NCBI RefSeq assembly: GCF_028389875.1
Contig: NC_084663.1
Span: forward strand, 171,718,301-171,782,300
Direction: 5' to 3'
Origin: Rhea pennata
Taxonomy: Eukaryota > Chordata > Aves > Rheiformes > Rheidae
DNA: 64,000 nt
Position numbers and translations under genes: made by a program
The notes under the pieces: generated by a model
Seen by the model: the letters and a program-made list of their open reading frames with translations, nothing else
Told to the model about the DNA's origin: nothing
Databases searched by the model: none
Part shown: positions 1 through 13,696 of the stretch, piece by piece
Numbering within the stretch: position 1 is the first letter of the stretch
Layout of the letters: each line of letters begins with the position of its first letter

Positions 1-3000
1 TAATAAAAAGAATAGGGGGAAGGGAACAGTAAAATCCAAAACCAATGAAAGAAGAAATACTGCATTTGTATGGACATACCTTGCAGTTTACTTACAATCG
101 TTAGAAGAGGAATCTGTCTGCGTTGTTGCTGAGATGCCAGCACTTGTTTACTTGCTTACTCTCTCACTTCTCTGCTTCTGAAGATCTTGCTTTATTTTAA
201 TCTTTGAAAGATTAAAAATTACTATACTATCCGGAAAATAAGAAACAGAAGTCTGCCAGTTTCCTGAGAATGTTTATCTGTCCCAGTATCACCTTTATCA
301 CTATCTCTGTTTCAATTTTCTCAATTTTCTATTGAGATCCATACTAGAAATTATACCTACATATGAGACCTTTGTTCATGAACATTATTAGGAGATGAGT
401 TTTAACAATGTTAAGATGTTTGAATATTTTTCTAATGCCAAACAGAATAAATGATACAATAAAAATAGCTTGTTCTTCTACAAAACATGTAAGAAAGTTT
501 CTGTCAAAAAGTGATATTACTATGAAAGCATCAGATTTGGAACTAACCAAATTATAATTTATAATACATCTTAATGTACTGAACTGTTGGAAAGATTCTT
601 TCTGCAAAGTAGAATAAGATGAACATTGTCACATCATTGCAAGCTGATAGAAACTGCCAGGCTTTCAGAAGCTAAATTGGAAACAGATGTCTTCCCACAT
701 GAAGAAAACGATCTTATTAGTAAATGTTTCTTCTAATGATGACAAAAGTGAGACTTCTGCCAAGAGAAAAGAGGAACTGTACATACCAGAAGATGGACTC
801 CAAAGTTCATGAGGAGAAGAGAAGGGAGTAGTTTTAGTCACTTAATTAAGAACTGTTATATGATCAATATTTTGAACAATCTGGTGGAAGCCTGGTAAAT
901 CCACTTTCTTTTAAAAATACACATAAATCATGGGGAGTTATGATAATTTGGGACATACTTATTTTTCTTTCTAGGAGATGACTTGGAAATATTTTAAGAT
1001 TACATGATAAATGAGATTTATGAAGGTACCATAATTTCTTTTCTTTATAGAAAATGATAAGCAAAGTTCTTGAGCAAGAATAACATGTACTTCCACAGTT
1101 AACAGCCTCAGCTATTGATATCTTGCTCAGATGTGGCTAGAAAAGCTCTGGGGGACTAACACAGCTTCACCTTTATTTAGGTCAATGTTGCTTCAAAAAC
1201 TGTATCCTCCATCTAAATTCAATTCATTTTTATTAACAGTAATACCTTGAAGGGAAATTCTCTAGGACTTTTCACTAGAGGTCCCCAAGGTGCTGGATGA
1301 GGTTGAGTAGAGGATCATTTATTCCATTTCACACTCTTTGGCTCAGACATGTTGTTGTTATTACTTTGAAATACAAAACTCTGTTCTCAGCTGGAGCACA
1401 TAAAATATTTCCTTTTAAGTAACGATAGTCTTAAACAACTACAAATGTTCACGCTATAATGATAAATCTTAAAAGTCTTTATGTAAGTGTGACTCCTCAG
1501 GTGAAATCAAATTAAGAAGTCATTGATTTGCATCATGTCATGTAGACTACCTGAGCCCTGGCATAAAGTCTGCTAGAAGCAATTTAGGAGTGAGAAAACA
1601 TATGAAGACGTGTAGGGTCTTGCAAAGAGTCTCAGCATTCCCAAACCATTGATGCAGCAAATGTAATAAAAAATGCATTTTGCATTGCCCAAGTGATTGT
1701 CCTACTCCAAAACTACAGGAATTCATTTCTTTCTCATGTGTACAACTGTGGGACTGAGCACAAGAGACCTTTTTTTTTTCTTTTCTTTTTTTTAACTTAC
1801 AGACTGGAATAGCTAAAATCAGATATTTTTCTCTGTTAACCAAAGAGAAACTGCCAACGAGCTTCTGAGGTGGATGAAACTCTAACTTGAGCAGGATGGC
1901 ATTTGGCCTTGCTGCTGCCCTCCATGTTGACCAGTCAGCTTGAAAGCAAGTATTTCCCCTTGAAAAGGTTTGTGGTAATGGCTACTACTACTGCTTCTTG
2001 CTCCAGGCTCCTGGGGACCTGGTACTGCACTATGAGTTCCCACTGTGGTCTTAAAACCCATAATTAGTAAAGCACTAACTCTTTTTCTATGTATAGTGCA
2101 GTAGCATCAGAACAATAAAATTGAAAATGTTACTCTCCTGAATTTCTTAACTTCCAGGTGAAAGTTTGCATTTTACTGTATATATAGGTGAGTGAAAATA
2201 GATTAAATATTTTCGTATATTGAATTTCAGCACACCTGTGACAAACACTGGAGCATCTTGAGGGAAGAGCAGTCAGAAAGAGGAGAAAAGGATATTAACT
2301 GCACCATCGAATTAAAGAAACAAGTCCTTTTAATCTGACAGGTTCCCATTGCACGTCATATCACTCAATTTTGTAATGTAGAGCTGACATTTCTGGACAG
2401 AAGGACAGTAGGATTGAAAACAGTGTTCATTTCCAGGTGCCAGGTCTGCTAGGATAGATTAATACATTCGCTGCATTGAATTTAGTTAAAAGTAAAAGAA
2501 ACAACACTGTTGGTTAAAAGGTTACAACCTTGTTCTAAAACTTACTGAATTAATACTATACCGCTACATCCTTGTTCTTCATCTGTCAAAAAAGAAGGGG
2601 TTGTAACATGTAATTTGGACTGAAATATTATTTGAAGTGTAGCTAAATGTGCCTCAAAAGAGCATGCTTCTTGTAGCTGTAACAGCAGGAATATAATCAG
2701 TTCCACTGGGTATTTTCACATTCAGTTTCTTCCTAAAACTAACCAGCACTAGTGTACAACGTGTCAGGAGGGAAGACCTGTCAAGTGAACATGGGAAATT
2801 CAACCCCCAAAACACACATTCTGCAACATGGAGATGAATCTTATTGATAGGCTGGCGAGTAAATAGAAAGAGGTTTCTAGGTCAGTAAACATTTGGACAG
2901 AAATCAGTGTTCTACATTTTTTTGTCTAATATTCAAGCATCAGCAAAAATGTCAGTATAGTTTAGCTTCTCATGGCACTTTTTTGTTTTGAAATGAGTTA

Positions 3001-4251
3001 CTTAGAGTGAAGAGGAAAGATACTTACTTGAATTGCTTGGGTAGCTGAAACTACTTTGTGTGCTCAGGAGGCTCAGCAGAAGCAAGACTGATTTTTCTTG
3101 GATCAGGAAGGGAGAAAAGGTGAGGACAAATTACTTGATTTGTCCCTGACAACCCTGAAAGAGAGAGAGTGGTAAGGAGCCTGACCACCACTTTAGGCTG
3201 TGTGCAAGTCCGTGCTCCCTCAACACAGCAGCACTCCCCTAGAAGACGGCTACCTTGCCCGCACAACCCTCTGGTTGTCAGAGAATGTCAGAATTGGCAC
3301 GTAATACCAGGAATGAAAAAATATTATTCTTACTTTCTGCAAGGATCAATAATTTGTGGTAATTACAGTTTGTTTCACAAATAAACAAGACATGACTGTC
3401 TGTGTGCCTCACTGTAGGCTGCGTGAATGGCTGCTGATGCCATATCTAACTCTTACTGGTACTCTGAATCCAGATCTGATCCTACGTGTTGATGATGGGC
3501 TCAGTTTGGTTGCCTTAATATAAACATCTTGGGCCACCTCTAAGCGTTGAGATGTCACAGGGTGTCGTAGATTCTGCCTAGGGCTAGTAACGTGACATGG
3601 AGACTACAGGAGACTGTGCCTTCTGGACCAACAGCTAGATGCCAGGCAGGATACTCAAGGGCAAATCAAACATCAATTAACACCAATGTTTAGGCAACTG
3701 CATCAAGCCCATTGGAGCCTTCAGAGCAATTTAACTGACTAAATCTGTCTACTTCAGGATGAGCAGAATGACTTTTTAGACTCTATTGCTTGGACTGACT
3801 AGAGTTCAACGGACTATGAGGAACTTGGAAACCGACCTCACTTGTGAAGACACACATTGCAGCAACTAAATCTAAGTGCTTGAAGCTAGAATTAAACTTA
3901 GAGCCAAATTCCATCTTTTGGTGCTGATTTAAGTTAGTTTTGACAATGATGTAGACATTGAAAGAGCAATTTCTAACCATAAGGAGAGTGAAGTGCTGAT
4001 GTACACAGCCTGGGGAGGCAGTAGTCACAATCTCCGGTGTTCTTAAAGAACAGGTTACACAAACAATTTCCAGGAACCATATTCAGGTAATTGAATGTGC
4101 CTGGGGGGCACAAGCTGGACTAGGTGACCTTTCAGTCTCTTTGCACCCTAATTTCTCCACTAGTTCAGCTGTTCCAGTTTTCAGTCTCGAACTACCCTGT
4201 GCTGAACAGGAAACATCAATAAAATATCTGCTTAAATTTAAATTATACTTC
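1..4251. other. AT-rich unique DNA, nothing recognised
   Basis: Stops are frequent in all six frames; the longest frames are under 100 codons and have no known motifs. A T-rich run lies at 1771-1793. No CR1 tail, SINE head, LTR or tRNA gene was seen. It could be intergenic or intronic. Confidence 0.5.
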
Positions 4252-4277
4252 TTTTTTTTTTGGGGGGGGGGGGGGGG
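4252..4277. repeat. T10 followed by G16 homopolymer pair
   Basis: Ten T (4252-4261) are followed at once by sixteen G (4262-4277), then AGAGGG. The G run could fold into a G-quadruplex on the plus strand. Its true length may be unstable or wrongly called in sequencing. Confidence 0.95.
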
Positions 4278-7200
4278 AGAGGGAAAGTAGTGCATATTCA
4301 AAACCAGACAGCAACAATACTAAAATACTGAAGCGGTGATGAGGCACTGAAGAAGAAGAAATACCTGGGATAATGGCTCCGCTGAAGACTTTTCTCAGTA
4401 GAAGAGGAAATATAGCTGTAAGTAGGAAGTAGCTGTAAGTAGCACATGCTTTATTTATTAATTTAAAACTCTAATGCTTTCTTCTAACAAGGAGAAGCAT
4501 TTGCGGCAGGGTAGAGTGCAATATGAAAGAGAGGAGCACACACCTGATCTTGTTTTACATTTGCTGCTGCCACAATCACTGTTCACTTAACTCCCAAGTC
4601 CCAACAACGCTCGCTCTTGCTCTGTTGCTGCAGGGCATCTCTGATGAGGGCTCCTTTGGCTCACCACAGAGAGATAATTAACGGGAGCAGGGAGCTAGTG
4701 TTCTCTCGTATCAACCCAGGGGTGGGTAAAATCGAAGCAAAAGTTTAGTCCTTGGCAGAGGGCAAGTCTCATTTGAGCTGCCTGTAGCTGCCTAAGCAGG
4801 GAGGGATGTTGTCACCGTGCTATTTGTTCTGCTCATAACACAGGGACTGGTATAAAATTTTAAATACAAAGCTTCCTGCTGTGTCTTCTTTCACTGTCAG
4901 CATAAAGACATTTTGAGTTGAGATTGGGCTCTGGATTGTATTTTGCCCTTGGTGGAAAAAGCATAACTGGTTGTAATTTCAGGTGAAGGAGCTCTGCCGT
5001 ACATATGCAGTGCGCTCCCATGGCTCTGCCCAGTCTAGAGGTGGGAACACTAAACTTGTACAGCTGTTTTTCTACTTCTTCTGGAAAAGCTGTTGAGTAA
5101 CAAGGCAGCCAAGACATTGCAGGCCTTTGACTGACCTCTCTCTTCAGGTCTGATTCCCTTTCAAAACCCCTACGGTTTTAGTTACTAAAACAAAAAGTAA
5201 GTCTAACATCTTTCTGACTGCTTGGTACATTTTGGTCAAGGTAGTTTGTGTCCTCGTTGCAACTCACGCCGACAGAATTCATTGCTTCGTTTAGCACAGG
5301 GACCTCCTTTAAAAACTGGGAAAAGCAAGTGGAAAATTTGCAGTTGGGGGTGTAAGCTGCTGCTATGTTGTGGGAAGGAAGAGTAGGTAGAGATGAGAGA
5401 AGAGACATTGACATCGGCTGAGGGTAAAAATGGAGGGACAGCAGACGAGAAAGCTAATATCACAAATGAGAAGGGACTGGAAAGTAACTGAGAGTAGCTT
5501 GGAGAGCAAATAGGCAATTAACTGTCAATCTGCAGGTGCCAGCTTATGCTTACAGTTTCTCGGAACAAACTTTTGTGCACCCAGGTGGAGAATATTGAAC
5601 TCTGAGCTCAAGAAATAACTGGATTGCAAGGAGCCAGAGGCCTTTTCAGCTCCCAGAGGTGTACTGGGTAGAAACGGAGGGACTCGAGCAGACCTGCCCC
5701 ATGGACGCATGCATGAATGCTTGCACTTCTTTAGTCTGGTCTTTAGGGGGGACAAAAAGGCAAGAACAGCTTAGCTGTTAGTGCAGTGCTGCTACCCAAG
5801 ACTGTAAGAAAGTCACAAGTTAGTATCTGCCCTTTTATGTTTTATGCTGCTCAGTAATGTCATTGTGAAAACAAACCTAACCTCATTTTTTAGAAGTAGG
5901 CATTACTGGGCTCTCGGGATGCTTCAGCTGTCACCCTCAGGCCTGGGATGCTGTATTTTGTGAAGCAAGCATCTGCAGTAAAGGACTAGATCTCCGAATC
6001 ATCTCAGCAGCTGGGTGTCAGTGGCAGGGCAGAGGAACGCTCCAATTTCCAAGCCAGGCTGTATTATTTGACTGGAAACTGGATCTCTGAGTGAAAGTGA
6101 ACTGTTAACACTGCCGGCAGCAGGAAGAGCAGGCAGCCACCAGGGCTGACGGGTTTGGTTAATGAATGCTAAGTAAGGAACCAACAATGATTTCAGTTCA
6201 TTTTAAATAAAGTTAACACAGTTTCTTTGTTCTTTGCCAAGTTAGTACATCATCTGCTTATCTGGAAAAGTTAGTCATTTAAAAAATAACTAATGCATGA
6301 TTCTAAATTCCATACTTGAAAATACAGTCAATATTGCAACAAAGCAGTGCTGGTACAGTACTACAGATATACAGAAACAGCTGTCTAGAAATAAAGCAGA
6401 GGAACAGTCATCAAATCTTAAAGTCTTGGGAGCTGCTAGCTCTTCATGAAAATCAGCTTGTCAACACCCACAAGGGAAAATAAAATGACTATTAGAATCA
6501 ATAATATAACTCTCTCAGCTGTCACTTCATCCAAATAGTTTGCAAGAGAGGCTGATACCTTCTCAGAATTTGAAAGAGGAGAAAGATCATCCTTGGCCAT
6601 CTTGGTCAGGTTTCTCCACAGCCGGCAGAAATTGCAGCCAGTTCACAAATGAGATCTAAGACATGACAGAGCTGGTGGATTTGCTGCCTTCACTAGGGGT
6701 GTTCCCAGAGGCCTACACATTCACGTAACAGCACAGACCATCTCAGAAAATTAAGTATTATTAAGTAATAGATTGTCTGTAGGCATCTGAGGTTCTCTAA
6801 TCTACTGACATTCTTTCCCCAGGAAACAACTGTAACTGCAAAGATCAAAAATGATACAGGAAATTGTTTCTTTATGAGACTTCCACTAGAAATGGCTATG
6901 TTTTGCACAGTGTTTGTTAGTTAGTGCTGGCTATTATATTACACAAAAGTCGACGTTATGTAAGGCAGTTTGATGAGAGCACAGGCCCTGCCTGAGTGAA
7001 CACTGAACAGCAGAGAGCCCGGCCACATCCCCTATTTGCATTCAGCAGGTCGCAACAAGCAGCGTTAGCTCCCTTGTTACATGACTTTTTTAGATTTTTT
7101 TAGATCTGGCCCCTCCTGGAGAGTTTTCAAGCCTTTCCAAAGACTTTCAAGTCAAACCAAATACTTGGCTCACCCCAAACTGAGCCACTTCCAATTTTTG

Positions 7201-10200
7201 CAGTGGTTGCGGGTGGTTAGCTATAGTGCTGACTTAGAGTATGGGTTTACTATGCTGGCTGGCATCTGCCTTCGTGGTCACAGTGCAGGTCAGGACTGCT
7301 GCTCTCCTTGTGCTCTTGTATGGTCTTGCTGTGCTGCCTGGCCAAACTGGAGTCAGTCTTGGCTGGGGATTTGCACTGTGTTACTGCCTATTCTCTACAG
7401 TAATAGCAGCATTTCCAAAATGTGCCAGTTCTGCTCTCAGTCTCCATGATGGTCTCTGCTACTCCATCATAGCACCTACTGATTGTGTCTGCTGGCCTAC
7501 AGTCAGTCTGCTCACCTTGTTTGTCCAGGATTTAAAATAGATTTAGAGTGATATTCTTACCTTTCATGAAGTGAAGGTCACTGCTGACCTGTTTTTGGTC
7601 AGCAGGAGGAAAGGAAGTTTAGGATTTCCATCTAGTTTCCCACTCAAAGGAGACCTGGAGCTGCCAGATTAGAGCTTCCCTTTTAGAAGAGCAGCTAACT
7701 CTGGGCAGTGACCCCTTCATAGATGACTGCTATGCAAATATTGTCAAACAGCAGCAAGAGGTTTAAATGAAAAAGTTCCTTCTTAATGCTGATATATGTA
7801 GACTTATTTATTTCTGCAGTTACCAGGAATGATTCATCCCACCTAACTTAATCCATCTAGAGTTTAGTCATCTAGGTGTAAACTAGTTACCTAGGTTCCT
7901 TCTACAGTTAATTAATAGACATGGGTATCTCGCAGTGATGACTCATCCCACCTGATATGGCTCTCTAAGATAGGTGTGCTGAATTAACTTCTGGAAATAT
8001 CTATTACTCTCCATTAACAGTAGAGAGAGCCTAGGGAATTAGGTGCAGAATGCCAATTTAGAAATAAGAGGCCTGATCCCTACTAATAACGAAAGTTTTG
8101 TGTCTCTAACTTTACAGAATGCTATGGCAGATACCACTGTGACCACCCTGTAGCATCCAAGAGCTGTGCTGCAGAGGGAAAGGTGGAGACTACTACCCGC
8201 TTAGTCACCCTACCCCAGTGCAGATGCATGTGATGCACCAGCTGATACAAGCGATGTAAGTGTGTCTGATTTTGCAAAACCTCACATTCAGATCATTCAA
8301 AAATTATCTTGATCAATAGAGATGGCTATGTTTTGCGGTTCCCAATGTTAAATGAACTATGGAGGAGTCTTTCCACTCTCCCAACATGTAACTGCATAGC
8401 TGACATGCTGTGTTCACATTTGAGTACCGAAGTTCAGCAAAGACATAGCTCAGCTGGAGATAGTCCAGATAGATAGAACAGAAATGATCAGGAGCTAAAA
8501 CATGGCCTATAGGAAAACTGAAAACTAAGAAAGATTTATATGGCATGTTTGCATCTGCCTATGTTCCCATACAATATTAATAACTATTAAAGATTAATTT
8601 AAGAGATTTCAAAACACTTCCAGTCAAGTCAGGACTTTATCATCAGAAGATGGAAAAGCAATATTGTTAAACTTAATTTTATTTTTTTGCAGATTAGGTA
8701 ATTTAGAGAGAATAAATAATTTCTGCTAGGCCTCTCATTTGAGACATTAACTTATGAGTCACAATAAACCTGTCAAAATAAAACAAGACAACCAACCGAG
8801 TGACTGTGCAGGAATGTGACTATGTTTTGTTTTGTATATTATATGAAAAAATATGTAGTATATAAGGAAGGGTTTTTTCTTTTTCCTTGTTCTTACCCTA
8901 CCCTTACCCTCTTCTGTTACTGATTCTGACCTCAGTCAGAAATATGGATAGGCAAGCTTGTTCTGAGTCTGATTTTGCAAATATTAGGAGTTTGGAGAAA
9001 GGACATAATGATAGCCAGGAGAGCTTACTCTAATAAATAGTATTTATGTTACATTGTATGGTGTTCTATGATTTATTTCACTGAATTCATTAAATTCAGA
9101 GTGAAAGATGATTCTTTTTTAAGTAAGAAAGCATTGAGGATCTAGGATTTTCCTAAAAGGATTACCAAGTTTACTCGGATTTATTCACAGGATGAACCTG
9201 TGAATGTGTATGCTGAACAGTACTTCATTTAGTTCCAGAATTCATATCTGAAGAGTATAATATTACGATTATTACAGGTTTCTCAATATGATTAATGCAA
9301 CATATGTGATTTTCTTGAAGTTTACGTAACTCTTCAGAAGTTGCAAGCAGAAAGTACTCTGGTAGAAGAAATTAAGCCATTAGTTTGGGGAAATAACTTT
9401 GATCTCAATTGGTAAAAATGACTAGCTCTATTAAGTAATGCAGTTGCAGGTGGTATCAGTTTCTGTGGTTTTGTTGTCATAGCTACAATGAGCTAAGGAC
9501 ATCAGTAAGACAAGGTTTCTAGACAGAAGAAAGATTTGGGTTATTTTTTCTAGTTTATCACTTCGGAATGTCAAATTGTTTATTGACCAGTGTTACAAGC
9601 CCTTGTTATGCTCACAGAATATATCCAGTGAGACAAAAGAAGTCAGTTATTAAAGATTCAAAGCTAGACTTCTAAGAATTCAAGGAATTACGAACATGAA
9701 TCACTGAGCTGATGAAAAGAAGAGGAGGTGGAGGAGAGAGACAAATTAACTGTACATCCTGTTGGCTAGGGAAGTCAAGTGGGATGTGAATCCATTTTGT
9801 TAAAGTCCTGGCTCTAATGTATATTTAATTATTAATACAAAAGGGATGACAACAACATCTCTTCAACAGGAGGAAGACCCATTCGACTGAAAACAGCTCC
9901 AACCTGCTCCCTATAAGGCAGGTCTCTCAGCTTTCCACTCACTTCATCCTGACGATTCACACTGCACAAATGTCAATTCACAAAACCAAGGTACAGTTCT
10001 AGGAATAGTTCACTACAGAGTCTGCTCCCCAAAGGTGCAGTGGATCATCTGTACATTTGGCTCCCTCTAGCCAACATTATCTTGTCTATGCATCCTCCAG
10101 TACCCCAGCAAGGAACATATTTTTTCAGTAACGTGTTATAAAACTGCATGTGACAGAGCTCTTGCATTATTTCCTGCTTTGAACTGAAAAAATGCACAGA

Positions 10201-11899
10201 ATAAAAACATGTCCCAGAGGGGCAGTACATTGGGCTCAGGAAGGTGGAAGACCCCATACTATGCAATGTGGTTGAGCTCAGCCTGCCTCAGAGGGGAACA
10301 GCTTGAGCAGTGGGGATGAAAATCATTCACTACTGCTGGGCCTGAAAGCCCTGGAGCAGAAGCATTCAGAGGTTGGGGGTGGACTTTAACACTATAGAGG
10401 AATGACATAAGGAATAGATATAATGAGTAGATAGTATGAGTTCTGTAGAGCCTAACTGAGTCTTCATAGGGTCATTCATCTGTATCTCAGATACAGAGAC
10501 CTGTATCTGGTCTCTGAGATGGCCTCCAAGTCATTCTTGATACGTGTAGTTTTAGAAACCTACCCAGGCTTAGGAAAATCTAAATGTTCTGCGAGGTCCA
10601 AAGATATCAGAAGATGTCAGATAAATTTAAACTATCAATGGGTAATTTATCCATTGTGATTCTATGTAAAAACGAGGTCAGATTGGTTAGATGGTGATAC
10701 TGTCACAAAATCTGTGACACTAGACTGTTTCTGGGTCTTTAATCTTGGATCTCCTCTACCACTGTGTGTTTCTTGCTGGCCAGCCCAGCAGAGGGGAAAG
10801 CCTGGAGACGGGATATCCTTCTCTTTCCCACCTTTTCAGTAGGTGGCCACCACCTTCTCCCACCCAAATGAAGCAGATCATGCCTCCAGGCTCTCTGAGA
10901 ACCATGGCAGAAACAGTGGCATGACTTTGATTTTTCTCCCCATTTGGGAGAGAAGTAGCTGGTTAGAAATTTGGTAGCTTTGTTTCAAAAAAGGAAGAAG
11001 ACTTACCCTTTCTATCAAGAAGATATTAGCATATTGACATGTAATGTGCTAGCTTCAATTCTAGGTTCATTTGTATTGTATTTGGATCATGGAGCTAAAT
11101 GAGATGTTGGCCTCAATCAGCTTGCCCCAATGAGACATTACAGAATGTGCTCCCATCTGGATGAAAGCTACCTTTATTAAAATATCCCATTTTGACTTAA
11201 GATGAGAGAGAATCCATGCAGCCCTTGGCAAATGGCTTGGCTAATCAGATACCCACTCAATGAATCATATTCACCTTATTTTTTTATCTGAATTTGTCTG
11301 GCTTCAAATTCCAAATGTTGGATCTTGATATATATTTGATTGATTGACCCAAAATCCTTCTGTCATGTTGAATCTTATCAGATTAAGTTACAGCTTTGCC
11401 TTCAATATGCTAAATAGTTAGGGTACATAGAGATTTTTTACTAAAGAATAAAAATAGAATTAATAGAAAACATAACTCATTTTTTTCTAGCTTTTCTTTG
11501 AACACAGACTAATTCAATGCCTTTCTTCTGGTATACTTGCAAGAAATTAATCTTATTTTCAGTAACCATCTGAAATCTATTATTTTCACCAATAACAGGT
11601 AGAAGTAAGGTAACAAATCTCCTAACTTGCAATCTTTTCTTCTAAGCTTCCTTTAAGTTAGGCCCTTTTCTGAGAAACATGAATCCATAATTCTCATCTT
11701 CCAGGAAAATACTCTAATCATCTTTTATATGGTTACAGTTTCTTCTAAGGAGAGTGAAAAGTAGGGTAAGAGAGAAAGTAGATTGGACGGGATGTATTGT
11801 AGTTGTTTCACTTTACATGCAAGGCCTTACTAGTAACAGGGCCACATCTACTGTATAACCTAAGTCTACAAAATATTTTAGGATAATTATTAAGTGAAA
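4278..11899. other. Unique DNA, nothing recognised except short inverted repeats
   Basis: There are no recognisable exons or transposon ends. Two overlapping plus-strand frames at 7081-7449 and 7241-7540 are open but unlike any known family; the second would be very hydrophobic. The nested inverted repeat at 10480-10518 is listed separately. Confidence 0.45.
10480..10518. repeat. Nested inverted repeats built on CTGTATCT and GAGACC
   Basis: CTGTATCT (10480-10487) is mirrored by AGATACAG (10489-10496). CAGAGACC (10495-10502) is mirrored by GGTCTCTG (10509-10516) around the loop TGTATCT. Two alternative hairpins therefore share the same bases. Confidence 0.9.
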
Positions 11900-11967
11900 T
11901 TGGGACAGGAATCCAAATCTCATCGCTTCCGGAGAGAGTGACCTGACCACTACACGTAGAGACTCAT
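11900..11967 (-). mobile_element. Ancient tRNA-derived SINE remnant
   Basis: The minus strand reads approximately CTACGTGTAGTGGTCAGGTC, then ACTCTCTCCGGAAGCGATGA, then GATTTGGATTCCTGTCCC. This follows the pattern TAGTGGTTAGGGCACTCACC ... GGAGACCCAGGTTCAATTCC of an old tRNA-headed SINE that I know from turtle and other reptile genomes (MIR-like group). The A-box-like and B-box-like parts are decayed but correctly spaced. No tail can be traced. The family name is uncertain. Confidence 0.55.
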
Positions 11968-13454
11968 GCTCACTTCTGTGCTGGTTATCTGCTGACAGAT
12001 AGAGCTCTTAGTAACCAAGAATTGGATGAATTTCACTCTAAGCTGATAATGTACAAATAATTTTTGTGTCCCTGTCCAAGAAAAAGATTGTTTATTTATA
12101 CTGGACCTTTTGTGTGTGCGCAAATACCAAAGTGAGTGCAGCAGAAAAAAAAGAAGCGTATATGACTGTGAAATTTTACCAACAGTGAGAAACAGGAACA
12201 ATCCAGTCTATGACTAGCTTTGGAAATTGAAAGTATTTGAAAATGCAGCACATCCAGCAACAGAATTTAACTTATTTTTTTAATGAAGCACAAGGATAAT
12301 ACTTAGAGAGTCAAAAAAGAGATTTTGATTGAGTCTTCAGTAAATTTTAGAAACAATGAAACTTCACTCTTTTAATATGATCAGGGATTACAGAAAAAGT
12401 GTTTTCTCCTTTTGGAGAAAATTGTAAATGTGAACTAATGTCATTTCTTTAAAGTTGTGCATAAATCCTCACACAGCTCTGGATCAACAGATACTGTGAA
12501 TCCTCCCGAACACAGGAGGAAACAGCCACCTCTCGCAGGGCTACAGTTTCTCGCCTGCTTAGCCTGGTCCCTGCCTGCTGTTTTCACCATATACCTCAGG
12601 TGCACTAGCTGGGATTTCATCTGGGTTTGACCTTTGCATCTGCTTTCTTTCCACTTTCTGTGATCTGCCCAAGAGTCAAGTCTTCCAACACAGCATGTAT
12701 ACAGCACAAGGCAAAACTCTGTAGAAATAACACCGTTCATCATTTTCCCCATCCCAGAACACAGGCATTGCTACTTTTTGCATTTCCCAGATGCTGTCTT
12801 GTTTTATATTTATTTTTCAGAAATGGATTTTTGCTCTGTTTGAATAGTCTGTGTCCAAAACAAAGGCTTTGCTTCACCTTGACTGTGTCGGAGCTGCATC
12901 CCCAGATGAAAAAAAGATCTTTCAGAGCAACCACTCTGAAGCCCAGACCTATAAGAAAGCTGCTTTAATAATAACTATCTTGAGTCCCAAAACTCTGGGA
13001 AAGTCTAAGTAACAAACTTTCAAAAGAGAGTGCATAAAACCCTGCATATTTTGTCTATAGCATGTGGCAAGTGTATATGGATTTTAATCGTATTTGATTA
13101 TGAAGTCAGTTCATTTCTGACTTTGCTACAGTGCTAATGAAGTCATCCTGAATTCCTGACAGTAAAGTCCATACTATACCACTAGATTTATTCTAGAGTC
13201 ATTAAAAACAAATTTAGGAATTTCAAAAACATTCTTAGAGCTAGTAAGCTTTTCCATTTGCTTATGCTGTGACGTGTGTCAAGTACGTTTCCAGTTCAGA
13301 GGAAAACATTAAAACCTCCAAAAATGGCATTAAACTGCTTTATTCAGATAATTTCAAGAGCTTGTCTCAGAACTAGAAGTGAAAGCTGTGTGTCATATCA
13401 CAGTCACCCAATCCCAGAGATAAAAAGGTCTTTCTCTTAGTCCAAAAGGTCATT
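11968..13454. other. Unique DNA between the SINE remnant and the CR1 fragment
   Basis: Open frames of about 100 codons on both strands at 12441-12968 overlap each other and show no domain. The segment 12460-12680 is less AT-rich than its flanks. Nothing else was recognised. Confidence 0.45.
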
Positions 13455-13696
13455 AAATAAAACACAGGAAATTCCATCTGAACAAAAAAACCACACTTAT
13501 TTACTGTGAGGGTGAAAGAGCACTGGAACAGATTTCCCGGAGAGGTTGTGGAGTCTCCATCCTTGGAGATACTCAAAACCCAACTGGACGCAGTCCTGGG
13601 CAGCCTTCTCTAGCTGACCCTGCTGGAGCAGGGTGTTTTAACTAGATGATCTCCAGAGGTCTTTGACAGCTCCAAATAATCTGTGATTCTGTGATA
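13455..13696 (+). mobile_element. CR1 3'-end fragment
   Basis: This is a truncated CR1 copy covering the end of ORF2 and the 3' tail. It opens with a degraded match to the ACACAGGAAATTCCATCTGA region. It continues through ACTGTGAGGGTGA, GAGGTTGTGGAGTCTCC and CTTGGAGATACTCAAAACCC, and reaches AACTAGATGATCTCCAGAGG before closing with CTGTGATTCTGTGAT. The first ~45 bases carry A-rich insertions, so the 5' limit is uncertain by about 20 bp. No open frame survives. It keeps the ORF2 C-terminal segment that is deleted from the 47.2-kb copy. Confidence 0.9.

Noticed and set aside
8893..8910. Telomere-like CCCTACCCTTACCCT string
   Set aside because: Only about three imperfect units and no longer array; chance in a pyrimidine-rich stretch.
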